A stretch of 64,000 nucleotides of DNA from JAUIAS01 sp030425395 (GCA_043553855.1 CP121336.1:1860001-1924000); one strand, 5' to 3'; shown: positions 41,754 through 50,810, counted from the stretch's first letter. Notes: generated by a model not told the origin, from the sequence alone. A program made the numbers and translations.

Positions 41754-43292
41754 ATGAGCACGAACCAAAACGCGGCTTGCTATTTTGTTGACCGACATCT
41801 GGAGGAAGGGCGCGGTGACAAATGTGCATTCCGTGAGGCGACAGGTTCCCAACGGTCCCTAAGCTATGCCGCGCTTGCGCAACGGTCCGATCAGGTGGCT
41901 GGCGCGCTTGTGCGCGCGGGGGTGCGCCGTGAAGAACGCGCTTTGCTGCTGGTGCTGGACCAGATTGAGTTTCCCGAACTGTTTTGGGGGTGTCTCAAGG
42001 CGGGGGTGATCGCCGTGCCTCTGAATACCTTGCTGGCAACTTCGGTTTATGAGGCGATCTTGCGCGACAGTCGGGCCGCGTGCTTGTTCGTCTCCGAGGA
42101 ATTGTTGCCCGTGGTTTTGCCCGCGGCACAGGCATCTGGCGATCTCCGCGAGATCATCGTAGTGGGCGCGGGCGATGGCATGCTGCGCACTTACCAGGAG
42201 TTTATGGAAGGTGCCGAGCCTCATCCCGCAATTCATGTCGGCGCGGATGAAAACGCGTTCTGGCTCTATTCGTCGGGTTCCACCGGTCAGCCAAAAGGCG
42301 TGTGCCACGTACATTCCAGCATGAAGGCCACCGCCGATACTTATGGTGCGCAGGTTCTGGGCATCCGCGAAGATGATGTCGTGTATTCTGTCGCCAAGCT
42401 GTTTTTTGCCTACGGGCTGGGCAATGCAATGACGTTCCCTCTGAGCGTTGGTGCGACTTCTGTTCTGTTCAACGGGCGCCCGACACCTGACACCACGATT
42501 TCGATTCTAGCAGAGCAGCGGCCAACGATTTTTTGTGGTGTTCCAACGCTTTTTGCGGCGCTGGTGGCGCAGATGGAAAGAACGGGTGTGCCGGACGCAC
42601 CATTGCGCAGTTCGATTTCAGCAGGAGAGGCACTGCCCGAAGATGTGGGCAAGAAATGGCGCGGGCTTTGGAATGTCGATATCCTTGACGGTGTCGGGTC
42701 CACCGAGATGCTGCACATCTTTTTGTCAAACTCACCGGGTGATGTTGTCTATGGGACCTCGGGGCGTGCTGTGCCGGGCTATGAGCTCCGCCTTGTGGAT
42801 GAAAACGACAAGGAAGTGTCAGCAGGTTCCATTGGCGAACTGTTGGTGCGCGGCGACAGCGCTGCAGGCAGCTATTGGAACCAGCGCCAAAAGACCCGAA
42901 CCACATTCGAAGGTGAGTGGACCCGCACCGGAGACAAGTATGAACTGCGCCCGGACGGGCGGTTGGTCTACTGCGGGCGAACTGACGACATGTTCAAGGT
43001 GTCCGGAATATGGGTTTCTCCGTTTGAGGTTGAACAGGCGCTTGTGTCACACAGCGCGGTTCTCGAGGCAGCAGTGGTTCCGATGCGCGATGCCGACGAT
43101 CTGGAGAAACCCAAGGCGTTTATCGTACTTAATGGTGCCGAAGCCAGCGATGAGCTGGCCGCCGAACTGAAAGAATTCGTCAAGGAAAAGATCGGCAAAT
43201 GGAAATACCCGCGCTGGATTGATATCGTGCCCGATTTGCCCAAGACGGCAACAGGGAAGATCCAGCGTTTTAAGCTTCGGGAGACAGCATGA
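41754..43292 (+). CDS. Benzoate-CoA ligase family protein
   Basis: Forms benzoyl-CoA from benzoate, ATP and CoA, the entry reaction of the box pathway. 512 aa, typical for the family. The adenylate-forming motif is WLYSSGSTGQPKGVCHVH; the hinge segment YCGRTDDMFKVSGIWVSPFEVE and the C-terminal catalytic Lys in KTATGKIQRFKL are intact. The substrate-pocket segment KLFFAYGLGNAMTFPL resembles benzoate ligases. GGGGAGGA precedes the ATG. It leads a coupled set with the alpha/beta hydrolase and DUF309 genes. Confidence 0.93.
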   Translation: MSTNQNAACYFVDRHLEEGRGDKCAFREATGSQRSLSYAALAQRSDQVAGALVRAGVRREERALLLVLDQIEFPELFWGCLKAGVIAVPLNTLLATSVYEAILRDSRAACLFVSEELLPVVLPAAQASGDLREIIVVGAGDGMLRTYQEFMEGAEPHPAIHVGADENAFWLYSSGSTGQPKGVCHVHSSMKATADTYGAQVLGIREDDVVYSVAKLFFAYGLGNAMTFPLSVGATSVLFNGRPTPDTTISILAEQRPTIFCGVPTLFAALVAQMERTGVPDAPLRSSISAGEALPEDVGKKWRGLWNVDILDGVGSTEMLHIFLSNSPGDVVYGTSGRAVPGYELRLVDENDKEVSAGSIGELLVRGDSAAGSYWNQRQKTRTTFEGEWTRTGDKYELRPDGRLVYCGRTDDMFKVSGIWVSPFEVEQALVSHSAVLEAAVVPMRDADDLEKPKAFIVLNGAEASDELAAELKEFVKEKIGKWKYPRWIDIVPDLPKTATGKIQRFKLRETA

Positions 43293-44119
43293 TGAGCAAC
43301 TTTGAGTGGAGCGATGCGCCCACCTCGCGGCTGGTGATCGATGACGTCGCATTGGAATACGCCTGTCACGGCCCGACACCGAAGGATGCGCCAACAATCG
43401 TGATGCTGCACGAAGGGTTGGGCTGCGTGGCGTTGTGGCGCGATTTCCCACGGCGAGTGGCCGAAGCGACGGGTTGCGGCGTGTTTGTTTTTTCTCGGCG
43501 TGGCTATGGACAGTCGGACCCAATTCCGTTGCCGCGTCCGCTGGATTTCATGACCCGAGAGGCGGTAGACGTGTTGCCGCAGATCCTTGATGCAATTGGC
43601 TTCCACCAAGGTATCCTGTTCGGCCATAGTGACGGCGCAACGATTGCGGCCATTTACGCAGGTAGTTTTTCCGATCACCGTGTGCGCGGCCTGATCTTGA
43701 TGGCACCGCATTTCTTTACCGAACAAGGCGGTCTTGCCGAAATAGCCAAAACAAACGCTGCCTTTGAAGCGACAGACCTGTCCACACGTATGGCAAAATA
43801 CCATTCCGATGCGGATGGGGCCTTCCGCGGCTGGGCGGATACCTGGCTGCACCCGTATTTCAAGGATTGGAACGTCGCCGAGGTAATTGATTATTTTCGG
43901 GTACCGGTTCTGGCGATTCAGGGCCGTGATGATCAATACGGAACGCTGGCGCAGATCGAAGAGATCGAAAGCCGCGCCTACTCGCCCGTGGATATGGTCG
44001 TTCTCGACGACTGCCAACATGCACCACATGCTGAGCAACCCGATGCGACCTTGGCCGCAGTAGGGGAATTTGTGGCGCGTTTGCGCCGGATCGAAGGGGA
44101 GATCGTCGAAACCACGTGA
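43289..44119 (+). CDS. Alpha/beta hydrolase
   Basis: 276-aa soluble hydrolase. Nucleophile elbow GHSDG with Ser in the middle (FGHSDGATIAAIYAGS), the oxyanion region MLHEGLGCVALWRDFP, the acid in IQGRDDQYGT and the catalytic His in DCQHAPHAEQP are all visible. It overlaps the ligase by 4 nt and the DUF309 gene by 4 nt (GTGA). Homologues near box genes could hydrolyse a stalled CoA ester, lactone or ring-fission product; substrate unknown. An ATG one codon later is an alternative start. Confidence 0.9.
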   Translation: MMSNFEWSDAPTSRLVIDDVALEYACHGPTPKDAPTIVMLHEGLGCVALWRDFPRRVAEATGCGVFVFSRRGYGQSDPIPLPRPLDFMTREAVDVLPQILDAIGFHQGILFGHSDGATIAAIYAGSFSDHRVRGLILMAPHFFTEQGGLAEIAKTNAAFEATDLSTRMAKYHSDADGAFRGWADTWLHPYFKDWNVAEVIDYFRVPVLAIQGRDDQYGTLAQIEEIESRAYSPVDMVVLDDCQHAPHAEQPDATLAAVGEFVARLRRIEGEIVETT

Positions 44120-44583
44120 AGCGCGATGCTGCCATACCCTTGCCGGATCATGCCTATATTCCCGGCGAAACAACGCGCCACCCAAGCGGCGCGTTTGATG
44201 TTTTCCACGATAGCGTCCTGCCCGGTTCGTCGGCCAAAGAGTTAACAGAAACTATCGCTTGGCGAGCGGGATTGCTGTTTTTGCAAAAGGGGTATTTCTG
44301 GGAGGCGCATGAGGTTCTTGAACCGGTTTGGATGGCGTTGCCTGACGACGATCCGGACCGCCAGTTGGTCCAGGCGTTGATCCAGTATGCCAATGCGGGC
44401 CTGAAGCGTCGAATGAACCGCCCCAAGGCAGCCCAACGATTGGCCGTGCTGGCGTCGGCACACTTCCGGGCGGCGCGCGCGGGGCGCCTCTGGGCAGAGC
44501 TTTTGCAGATTTGGCCGGATGTGGAGCAAGCGCTGGATGCAATCGTGTCGGCGAATCCTCGCCCTCAAACGGGTGTGCAATAA
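44116..44583 (+). CDS. DUF309 domain-containing protein
   Basis: 155 aa. The DUF309 helical bundle covers roughly residues 45-125, marked by LLFLQKGYFWEAHEVLEPVW and LVQALIQYANAGLKRR, with the family's His-Glu pair in EAHEVLE. Function of this family is unknown. GTG start overlaps the hydrolase TGA (GTGA), so it is made together with the benzoate ligase and hydrolase. Its last codons overlap the first TGCA box of the boxC operator. Confidence 0.85.
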   Translation: MKRDAAIPLPDHAYIPGETTRHPSGAFDVFHDSVLPGSSAKELTETIAWRAGLLFLQKGYFWEAHEVLEPVWMALPDDDPDRQLVQALIQYANAGLKRRMNRPKAAQRLAVLASAHFRAARAGRLWAELLQIWPDVEQALDAIVSANPRPQTGVQ

Positions 44584-44665
44584 AATGCAAGAATAGCTTG
44601 AGAATTTGTGCACTATACTACGGATCATTGATAGTTAAGGGTTTTTTAACCGGCATTATTTTGCA
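44576..44665 (+). promoter_or_regulatory. Putative BoxR operator/promoter region of boxCBA
   Basis: An exact TGCA-N6-TGCA occurs at 44576-44589, starting inside the DUF309 gene, followed by single TGCA boxes at 44609-44612 and 44662-44665. A BoxR homologue is encoded downstream. TTGATA at 44628-44633 is a possible -35 but no well-spaced -10 is evident, so the core promoter is not assigned. Confidence 0.55.
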
Positions 44666-44734
44666 TATCCACCTTTACGGATGGCATGTACCGCTTTAAA
44701 GTGTAGGACAGATAATCCTTTGAAGGGGGCTGTG

Positions 44735-46396
44735 ATGTCCAAAGTCATTGATTTCCAGACTGATCCGTCGAAGTATCGCCATTGGCGCGTTGAATATGAT
44801 GGTGATGTTGCCAACCTTTTTATGGATGTTGATGAAAAGGGTGGGCTGTTTGAGGGCTATGAGCTCAAGCTCAACTCTTATGACCTTGGCGTCGATATTG
44901 AGCTGAACGATGTGGTTCAGCGGATGCGGTTCGAGCATCCCGAAGTAAAGGTCGTTGTCATGCAGTCGGCCAAGGATAAAGTGTTCTGCGCGGGCGCAAA
45001 TATCCGCATGCTTGGCGGCGCGGCTCATAGCCACAAAGTGAACTTCTGCAAATTCACCAATGAAACGCGAAACGCCTATGAGGCGGCCGAGGTGGAATCC
45101 GGCCAGAAATATATTTGCGCGGTCAAAGGGGCCTGTGCAGGCGGTGGGTATGAATTGGCACTGGCGTGCAATCATATCATGCTGACCGATGACAGCACGT
45201 CAGCCGTTGGGTTGCCTGAGGTGCCATTGCTGGCGGTGCTTCCGGGCACCGGTGGCCTGACGCGGGTAACCGACAAGCGCAAGGTGCGCCGTGATTTGGC
45301 CGATATTTTCTGCTCGATCGAAGAGGGGGTGAAAGGCAAGCGGGCCAAAGATTGGCGTCTGGTTGATGAAGTGATCCCGAATTCCAAGTTTGACGCGACG
45401 GTGCAGGAACGCGCCCGCGAATTTGCAGAGGCTTCATCCAAGGCCGATGTTGCCCGCGGTATCACCTTGGGGCCGATCAACCGATCTGTCGCTGAGGATG
45501 GTTCGCTAAGCTATGATCTTGTCGAGGTCGAAATAATCCGAGCCGCGCGCAAGGCCATCATCACGCTTAAGGGCCCAGAAGAAGCCGCACCCGCAGACAT
45601 GGCCGCATTCGAGGCGCAGGGCGATCAGGCATATCTCCTCAAGCTGTGCCGCGAACTGGAGGACGCAATCCTGTATCTGCGCCTCAATGAGATGGAAGCG
45701 GGCCTTTGGATATTTCGAACCCAAGGCGACCCGGAGACACTCATCGCGCACGAGGCTCTCTTGGCTGAAAATGCCGATCACTGGTTGGCCAATGAGGTGC
45801 GCCAGTATTGGAAGCGGACGCTCAAGCGGGTCGATGTAACGTCCCGGTCTCTGGCGGCGTTTATCGAACATGGCAGCTGCTTTGCCGGGGTGCTGGCGGA
45901 ATTGCTGTTCTCGGTTGATCGCAGTTACATGATGGAAGACGAATTCGAGGGTGATAATCGTCCGATCGCGACCGTCACCCTGACTGCCGACAACTTTGGC
46001 ACATATCCCATGGGCAATGGGCTTACGCGCTTGCAAACCCGCTTTCTGGGCGACCCGGATCATGTCGAAACGCTCAAGGATACAATCGGCGAGGCGCTCG
46101 ATGCCGAAGCTGCCGATGAGCAGGGTTTGGTGACGATGATTCTGGACGATATCGATTGGGAAGACGAAGTGCGCATTTTCCAGGAAGAACGCGCAAGCTT
46201 TAGCCCCGATGCCATGACCGGAATGGAGGCGAACCTGCGCTTCGCCGGGCCGGAAACGATGGAAACCCGCATTTTTGGCCGCCTGACAGCCTGGCAGAAC
46301 TGGATATTCAACCGGCCCAATGCCGTTGGCGAAGATGGCGCGTTGCAGCGGTACGGAACCGGTGTGCGCGGCAATTACAACATGGAACGCGTCTAG
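44735..46396 (+). CDS. boxC: 2,3-epoxybenzoyl-CoA dihydrolase (BoxC)
   Basis: Hydrolytically opens the ring of 2,3-epoxybenzoyl-CoA to 3,4-dehydroadipyl-CoA semialdehyde plus formate. 553 aa from the ATG at 44735, preceded by GAAGGGGG; the longer frame upstream is rejected. It is a large crotonase-superfamily member: CAGANIRMLGG and the oxyanion segment CAGGGYELALACNHIML lie in the first half, with LPEVPLLAVLPGTGGLTRV next, and a second crotonase-like half follows. The order boxC-boxB-x-boxA matches a catabolic operon. Confidence 0.96.
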   Translation: MSKVIDFQTDPSKYRHWRVEYDGDVANLFMDVDEKGGLFEGYELKLNSYDLGVDIELNDVVQRMRFEHPEVKVVVMQSAKDKVFCAGANIRMLGGAAHSHKVNFCKFTNETRNAYEAAEVESGQKYICAVKGACAGGGYELALACNHIMLTDDSTSAVGLPEVPLLAVLPGTGGLTRVTDKRKVRRDLADIFCSIEEGVKGKRAKDWRLVDEVIPNSKFDATVQERAREFAEASSKADVARGITLGPINRSVAEDGSLSYDLVEVEIIRAARKAIITLKGPEEAAPADMAAFEAQGDQAYLLKLCRELEDAILYLRLNEMEAGLWIFRTQGDPETLIAHEALLAENADHWLANEVRQYWKRTLKRVDVTSRSLAAFIEHGSCFAGVLAELLFSVDRSYMMEDEFEGDNRPIATVTLTADNFGTYPMGNGLTRLQTRFLGDPDHVETLKDTIGEALDAEAADEQGLVTMILDDIDWEDEVRIFQEERASFSPDAMTGMEANLRFAGPETMETRIFGRLTAWQNWIFNRPNAVGEDGALQRYGTGVRGNYNMERV

Positions 46397-46471
46397 GGCG
46401 CTTCTGCGGTTATCGAACGCAAACCGGACTGGAAATTGACCGGTGTCCGGCAAAAACGGAGAGGACTTCAC

Positions 46472-47923
46472 ATGCTCGACCTAATCAACGTCAGCTATGA
46501 CACGCAGATCCCGAACAATGTCGGGCTGTCTTCGGACAAAAAGGTGCTGAAGGCGCTGGAAAAATGGCACCCCGGCTATCTGGACTGGTGGAACAAGCTG
46601 ATCCCGCAGAATTTCCAGGAATCCATGGTCTATCTGCGCACTGCCGTTTCAGTTGACCCAAAGGGGTGGGCCAAGTTCGATTATGTGAAGATGCCGGATT
46701 ACCGGTGGGGCGTTCTGCTGGCTCCGCAGGTTGAAGGCCGGGTTATCCCGTGCGGCGAACATAAAGGTCAACCCGCATGGCAGGAAGTGCCCGGTGAATA
46801 CCGTAATCTGCTCAAGCGACTGATCGTGATTCAGGGCGATACCGAGCCGGGTTCGGTCGAACAACAACGTTTCTTGGGACTGACTGCGCCGTCGCTGTAT
46901 GACATGCGCAACCTGTTTCAGGTCAATGTCGAAGAAGGCCGTCACCTCTGGGCGATGGTTTACCTGCTTCAGAAATACTTCGGCAAGGATGGTCGAGAAG
47001 AAGCAGACGACCTTCTGCGCCGGTCTTCCGGCTCCGAGGAAGCGCCGCGCATGCTGGGTGCGTTCAACGAAGAGACGCCGGATTGGTTGTCCTTCTTCAT
47101 GTTCACCTATTTCACAGACCGCGACGGCAAGATGCAGCTGGAAAGCCTTGCCCAATCCGGATTTGATCCTTTGTCACGCACCTGCCGCTTCATGCTGACA
47201 GAAGAAGCGCACCATATGTTCGTGGGCGAAACCGGCGTGGGCCGCACGATCCAAGCGACACTGAATGCGATGAACGCCGCAGGCATCACCGATCCCTACG
47301 ACATCGGAAAAATCCGCGATCTGGGAGTGATCGACCTCCCCACTATTCAGAAAAAGTTGAACCTACATTATACACTGTCTCTTGACCTGTTCGGCCAAGA
47401 GGTTTCGACCAATGCCGCCAATGCTTTCAACTCGGGGATCAAAGGCCGGTATATGGAACACCGGATCGACGACGATCACATGCTCCAGAACGACACCTAC
47501 AAGGTTCTTGATCTGGTGGATGGTGTGCTGATCGAACGCGAGGTTCCCGCGCTTACCGCTATCAACATGCGCCTGCGCGATGACTATATTCGCGATGCGT
47601 CCGGTGGGGTCGGCCGCTGGAACAAGATCATCGAAAAATCCGGAATCGAGTTCGAATTGAAGATTCCGCATCAGGCGTTCAATCGCAAGATTGGCGTTTT
47701 CGCGGGCCACAACTTCGACCCGGAAGGCAACCACCTGACGGGCGAGGAATATGACAAGGGACTGCCGAACTGGCTTCCGACCCACGCGGATGGCGACTTC
47801 ATCACGTCCTTGATGAAGCCCTGCTATGAGCCCGGCAAATATGCGAGCTGGATCGCGCCGCCGAAGGTGGGCATCGACAACAAGCCCGGTGACTTTGAAT
47901 ATGTAAAGTTGCACATGGCGTGA
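46472..47923 (+). CDS. boxB: Benzoyl-CoA 2,3-epoxidase oxygenase subunit BoxB
   Basis: Di-iron oxygenase that epoxidises the ring of benzoyl-CoA with O2 and electrons from BoxA. 483 aa from the ATG at 46472, preceded by GAGAGGA. Two ExxH iron-binding pairs are visible in the ferritin-like core: Glu155-His158 (EEGRHLW) and Glu244-His247 (EEAHHMF), with FFMFTYFTDRDGKMQLESL between them. Followed after 74 nt by the 57-aa Cys protein and boxA. Confidence 0.97.
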   Translation: MLDLINVSYDTQIPNNVGLSSDKKVLKALEKWHPGYLDWWNKLIPQNFQESMVYLRTAVSVDPKGWAKFDYVKMPDYRWGVLLAPQVEGRVIPCGEHKGQPAWQEVPGEYRNLLKRLIVIQGDTEPGSVEQQRFLGLTAPSLYDMRNLFQVNVEEGRHLWAMVYLLQKYFGKDGREEADDLLRRSSGSEEAPRMLGAFNEETPDWLSFFMFTYFTDRDGKMQLESLAQSGFDPLSRTCRFMLTEEAHHMFVGETGVGRTIQATLNAMNAAGITDPYDIGKIRDLGVIDLPTIQKKLNLHYTLSLDLFGQEVSTNAANAFNSGIKGRYMEHRIDDDHMLQNDTYKVLDLVDGVLIEREVPALTAINMRLRDDYIRDASGGVGRWNKIIEKSGIEFELKIPHQAFNRKIGVFAGHNFDPEGNHLTGEEYDKGLPNWLPTHADGDFITSLMKPCYEPGKYASWIAPPKVGIDNKPGDFEYVKLHMA

Positions 47924-47997
47924 TACCTGTGGCGGCGGGCATCGGCCCGCCGTCCTGCCAAGCCCGCATGACGGGCACACAGTGACGGAGCCTGACA

Positions 47998-48171
47998 ATG
48001 AAAGTTGACCGAAAAACCGCATTTGCCCCGCGCACTCAGGCGCTGGCCACAGAGATCACCGCGCTCCAGGAACCATGCGTTGGGTGCACAGAATGTGTCG
48101 GATTTTGCCGCGAACTGATCGAGGCAATGACCGTTCCCGATGCGATTTTGCGCAGGGATCGTGCTGAATGA
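47998..48171 (+). CDS. 57-aa four-cysteine microprotein inside the box operon
   Basis: A small ORF between boxB and boxA. Its TGA overlaps the boxA ATG as ATGA, and CGGAGCC lies upstream of its own ATG. The product begins MKVDRKTAFAPRTQ and has Cys27, Cys30, Cys33 and Cys37 in CVGCTECVGFC (CxxCxxCxxxC), the spacing of a [4Fe-4S] ferredoxin half-motif, with no second motif. There is no signal peptide. It might carry an Fe-S cluster or zinc and assist electron transfer to BoxB, BoxA cluster loading or regulation. I do not recognise a named family. Coding status rests on exact coupling and the Cys motif. Confidence 0.72.
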   Translation: MKVDRKTAFAPRTQALATEITALQEPCVGCTECVGFCRELIEAMTVPDAILRRDRAE

Positions 48172-49367
48172 CTGCACCGTTCAAGCAACATCTGATCGAC
48201 CCGGAAATTTGCATTCGCTGTTACACCTGCGAAATGACCTGCCCGGAAGAGGCGATCGAACATGATGACAACAACGTCGTGGTGGATGCTTCCAAATGTA
48301 ATTTCTGCATGGATTGCATTCCAGTCTGTCCAACCGGATCCATCGACGAATGGCGCGTGGTGGCAGACAAAGACGCGGCCTATACCCTTGAGGATCAGTA
48401 TTCGTGGATGGAGCTTCCCGAACAGGAAGATATCGAATCCCCAACCTCTGATGCCGATGCCGATGGTCTGGAAGAGGCCGTTGCCGCCCTTTTGGCCGAG
48501 GCTCACAAAGGGGCTGGCGGAAAGGCCAAGGCACCCAAAACCGCGTCAAAACCAACGATCAATCTGTATAACCTGTCCAAGCCCGCCGAGGCCACGGTTC
48601 AGGGCAATTTCCGTCTGACCTCGGACGACAGCGACAGCGACGTGCGTCATATCATCCTTGATCTGGGTGCGCTGCCGTTTCCCGTCTTGGAAGGTCAAAG
48701 CGTTGGCATCATTCCACCAGGCTCGGACGATCAGGGAAAGGCGCATTTGCCGCGCCTTTATTCGGTATCCAGTCCGCGGGATGGCGAACGCCCCGGCTAT
48801 AATAACCTGTCATTGACGATCAAGCGCGAAGAGAACGGTCTGTGCTCCAACTACGTCTGTGATCTCAAGCCCGGTGACAAGATCAAACTTACCGGCCCGT
48901 TCGGCGCAACGTTCCTTTTGCCCGCTGATCACAGCGCGCATCTCATGATGATCTGCACTGGCACTGGTTCGGCTCCGTTTCGCGGGTTCACCATGCGCCG
49001 TCAACGCGAAGCTCCAACCATTAGCGATAGCATGACATTGGTGTTCGGTGCGCGTCGGCCCGGAGAGCTGCCCTACTTCGGCCCTCTCAAGAAAGTTCCT
49101 GAAAGTTTCCTTCGCAAGCGGTTCGCATTCAGCCGCGAGGACGGACAGCCCAAACAATACGTGCAGGACAAACTGCGCGAGCAGGCGGATGAGGTTCTCA
49201 GTCTCATGCGGGACCCCAACGGATATATTTATATCTGTGGTCTAAAGGCGATGGAGCATGGCGTTGAGGAGGCATTGTCCGACATCGCGCGCGGTGCGGG
49301 ATTGGACTGGAAAACCATTCGCGACACCATGCGAGAGGATGGCCGCTACCACGTGGAAACTTATTGA
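48168..49367 (+). CDS. boxA: Benzoyl-CoA 2,3-epoxidase reductase subunit BoxA
   Basis: NADPH-dependent flavo-iron-sulfur reductase that feeds electrons to BoxB. 399 aa. Two [4Fe-4S] ferredoxin motifs lie at the N-terminus: Cys15-18-21-25 (CIRCYTCEMTC) and Cys44-47-50-54 (CNFCMDCIPVC). After an Ala/Lys-rich linker (about 95-135), a ferredoxin-NADP reductase module follows with RLYSVSSPRDGE (FAD) and MICTGTGSAPFRGF (NADP), ending in the family-typical aromatic VETY. Coupled to the upstream 57-aa gene by ATGA. Confidence 0.97.
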   Translation: MTAPFKQHLIDPEICIRCYTCEMTCPEEAIEHDDNNVVVDASKCNFCMDCIPVCPTGSIDEWRVVADKDAAYTLEDQYSWMELPEQEDIESPTSDADADGLEEAVAALLAEAHKGAGGKAKAPKTASKPTINLYNLSKPAEATVQGNFRLTSDDSDSDVRHIILDLGALPFPVLEGQSVGIIPPGSDDQGKAHLPRLYSVSSPRDGERPGYNNLSLTIKREENGLCSNYVCDLKPGDKIKLTGPFGATFLLPADHSAHLMMICTGTGSAPFRGFTMRRQREAPTISDSMTLVFGARRPGELPYFGPLKKVPESFLRKRFAFSREDGQPKQYVQDKLREQADEVLSLMRDPNGYIYICGLKAMEHGVEEALSDIARGAGLDWKTIRDTMREDGRYHVETY

Positions 49368-49372
49368 TCGGT

Positions 49373-49801
49373 ATGGAGAAATTCGAACATACGATCCGTG
49401 TGGGCTGGGGCGATTGTGACCCGGCCCGCATCGTTTACACAGCGCGTATCCCGGCTTTTGCCTTGGAGGCAATAGACGCCTGGTGGGAAAATCATCTGGA
49501 CGGTGATGGCTGGTATCAAATGGAAATGGATCGTGACGTGGGCACGCCATTTGTGCACATGAGCCTTGATTTCCTGTCACCGATCACACCGCGTCACCGA
49601 CTGATTTGCGAAGTGTGGCCAATCAAGCTGGGCGAAAAATCCATCAGCTTTCGCGTGATCGGGCGGCAGGATGGCACCGTTTCCTTTACAGGCCGGTTTG
49701 TGTGCGTGTTCACGCTGGCCCATGCGTTCACCAGCCAACCAGCCCCGCCGGATATTCGGGAAATTGTCCAGGATTTGATCCGTCCCGACATTGCAGAGTG
49801 A
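49373..49801 (+). CDS. Hotdog-fold acyl-CoA thioesterase (4-hydroxybenzoyl-CoA thioesterase type)
   Basis: 142-aa single hotdog domain. RVGWGDCDPARIVYTARIPAFALEAIDAWW carries the catalytic Asp region and following helix of the 4HBT family. It likely hydrolyses surplus benzoyl-CoA or a related thioester, relieving CoA trapping in the box pathway. ATG at 49373 is used; a TTG at 49364 overlapping the boxA stop (TTGA) would add three residues and is possible, since dctM in this window also uses a TTG in the same arrangement. Confidence 0.92.
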   Translation: MEKFEHTIRVGWGDCDPARIVYTARIPAFALEAIDAWWENHLDGDGWYQMEMDRDVGTPFVHMSLDFLSPITPRHRLICEVWPIKLGEKSISFRVIGRQDGTVSFTGRFVCVFTLAHAFTSQPAPPDIREIVQDLIRPDIAE

Positions 49802-49891
49802 TGTCCGGGCGAAATCAACGCCGGAATGCGCGTTGATCGGAGCGGCGAAGCGGACTACGTTTATGCAATATTTTTCACATGCGTGGCCTGT

Positions 49892-50806
49892 ATGACAGAA
49901 ATCGTCAACTTTCGTGGCGACAAGCTCGGCGGTGGAGCAGAAACGCCCGAAGACGCCGTATCGGCTCTGATGCGCCGGGTGGGCGAACGTGTCCGGGGTG
50001 CCCGCGAACGAAAAGGCATTCCGCGCCGTGTCTTGTCGGATATCTCCGGCGTGTCGCCGCGGTATCTTGCCCAGCTTGAGGCCGGGGAAGGCAATATTTC
50101 GATTGGATTGTTGCAGCGGGTCGCGATCGCGCTTGATCACCGCATAGAATGGTTCATCGGTGAAGAGGATCCTTGGACTTCGGAGCCTTTGCGGATGGCG
50201 GAAATGTTCCGTTCGGCCACGGCAGAGGTGCAGCAGGCAGTGTTGAACGTTCTGGCCCCGGAATCTCGCGAAACCATGCGTGCGCGCCGCATTTGCCTTT
50301 TGGGTTTGCGGGGTGCAGGAAAATCGACCCTTGGACGCGAAACCAGCGCGGTTCTTGGTGTTCCGTTCGTCGAACTCAATCGAGAAATCGAAGATCAAAG
50401 CGGGATGCCGGTAGAGGAGGTCATGGCTCTCTACGGGCAAGAAGGGTATCGCAAACTTGAAGCTCAGGCCCTTGGTCGTGTGGTGGCCACCCATGAGGAA
50501 GTAATTCTTGCCGTGGCGGGCGGCATCGTGGCAGAGCCAGAAACTTTTGCCAGTCTGCTTGCCAACTTTCATACCATATGGATCAAGACATCTGCACAGG
50601 AGCATATGTCGCGCGTCCGCGCGCAAGGCGATGAACGCCCCATGGCGGGAAATCCCGAAGCGATGGATCAGCTCAAATCTATCCTCACCAGTCGCGAGGC
50701 GCTTTATAAGCAGGCCGAGGCCGAGCTTGATACCGCCGGGCGAACGGTTGCCCAATCGCGGGATGATCTGATTGGCCTGATCCGGTCGCGGCGGTTCCTG
50801 GGCTGA
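49892..50806 (+). CDS. boxR: BoxR/BzdR-type regulator: XRE HTH fused to shikimate-kinase-like domain
   Basis: Transcriptional regulator expected to repress box genes and release DNA when benzoyl-CoA binds. 304 aa, the size of Azoarcus BzdR/BoxR. N-terminal XRE helix-turn-helix at about 34-88 (LSDISGVSPRYLAQLEAGEGNISIGLLQRVA), linker 90-130, then a shikimate-kinase-like domain with P-loop GLRGAGKST at 138-146, which in this family serves as effector-binding module. ATG at 49892 chosen because homology starts there. Upstream TGCA (49864-49867) and TGCG (49880-49883) suggest autoregulation. Confidence 0.94.
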   Translation: MTEIVNFRGDKLGGGAETPEDAVSALMRRVGERVRGARERKGIPRRVLSDISGVSPRYLAQLEAGEGNISIGLLQRVAIALDHRIEWFIGEEDPWTSEPLRMAEMFRSATAEVQQAVLNVLAPESRETMRARRICLLGLRGAGKSTLGRETSAVLGVPFVELNREIEDQSGMPVEEVMALYGQEGYRKLEAQALGRVVATHEEVILAVAGGIVAEPETFASLLANFHTIWIKTSAQEHMSRVRAQGDERPMAGNPEAMDQLKSILTSREALYKQAEAELDTAGRTVAQSRDDLIGLIRSRRFLG

Positions 50807-50810
50807 CCGA

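Noticed and set aside
44598..44619. TTGAGA and TATACT before boxC as a promoter
   Set aside because: Spacing is only about 10 nt, too short for a sigma-70-type promoter.
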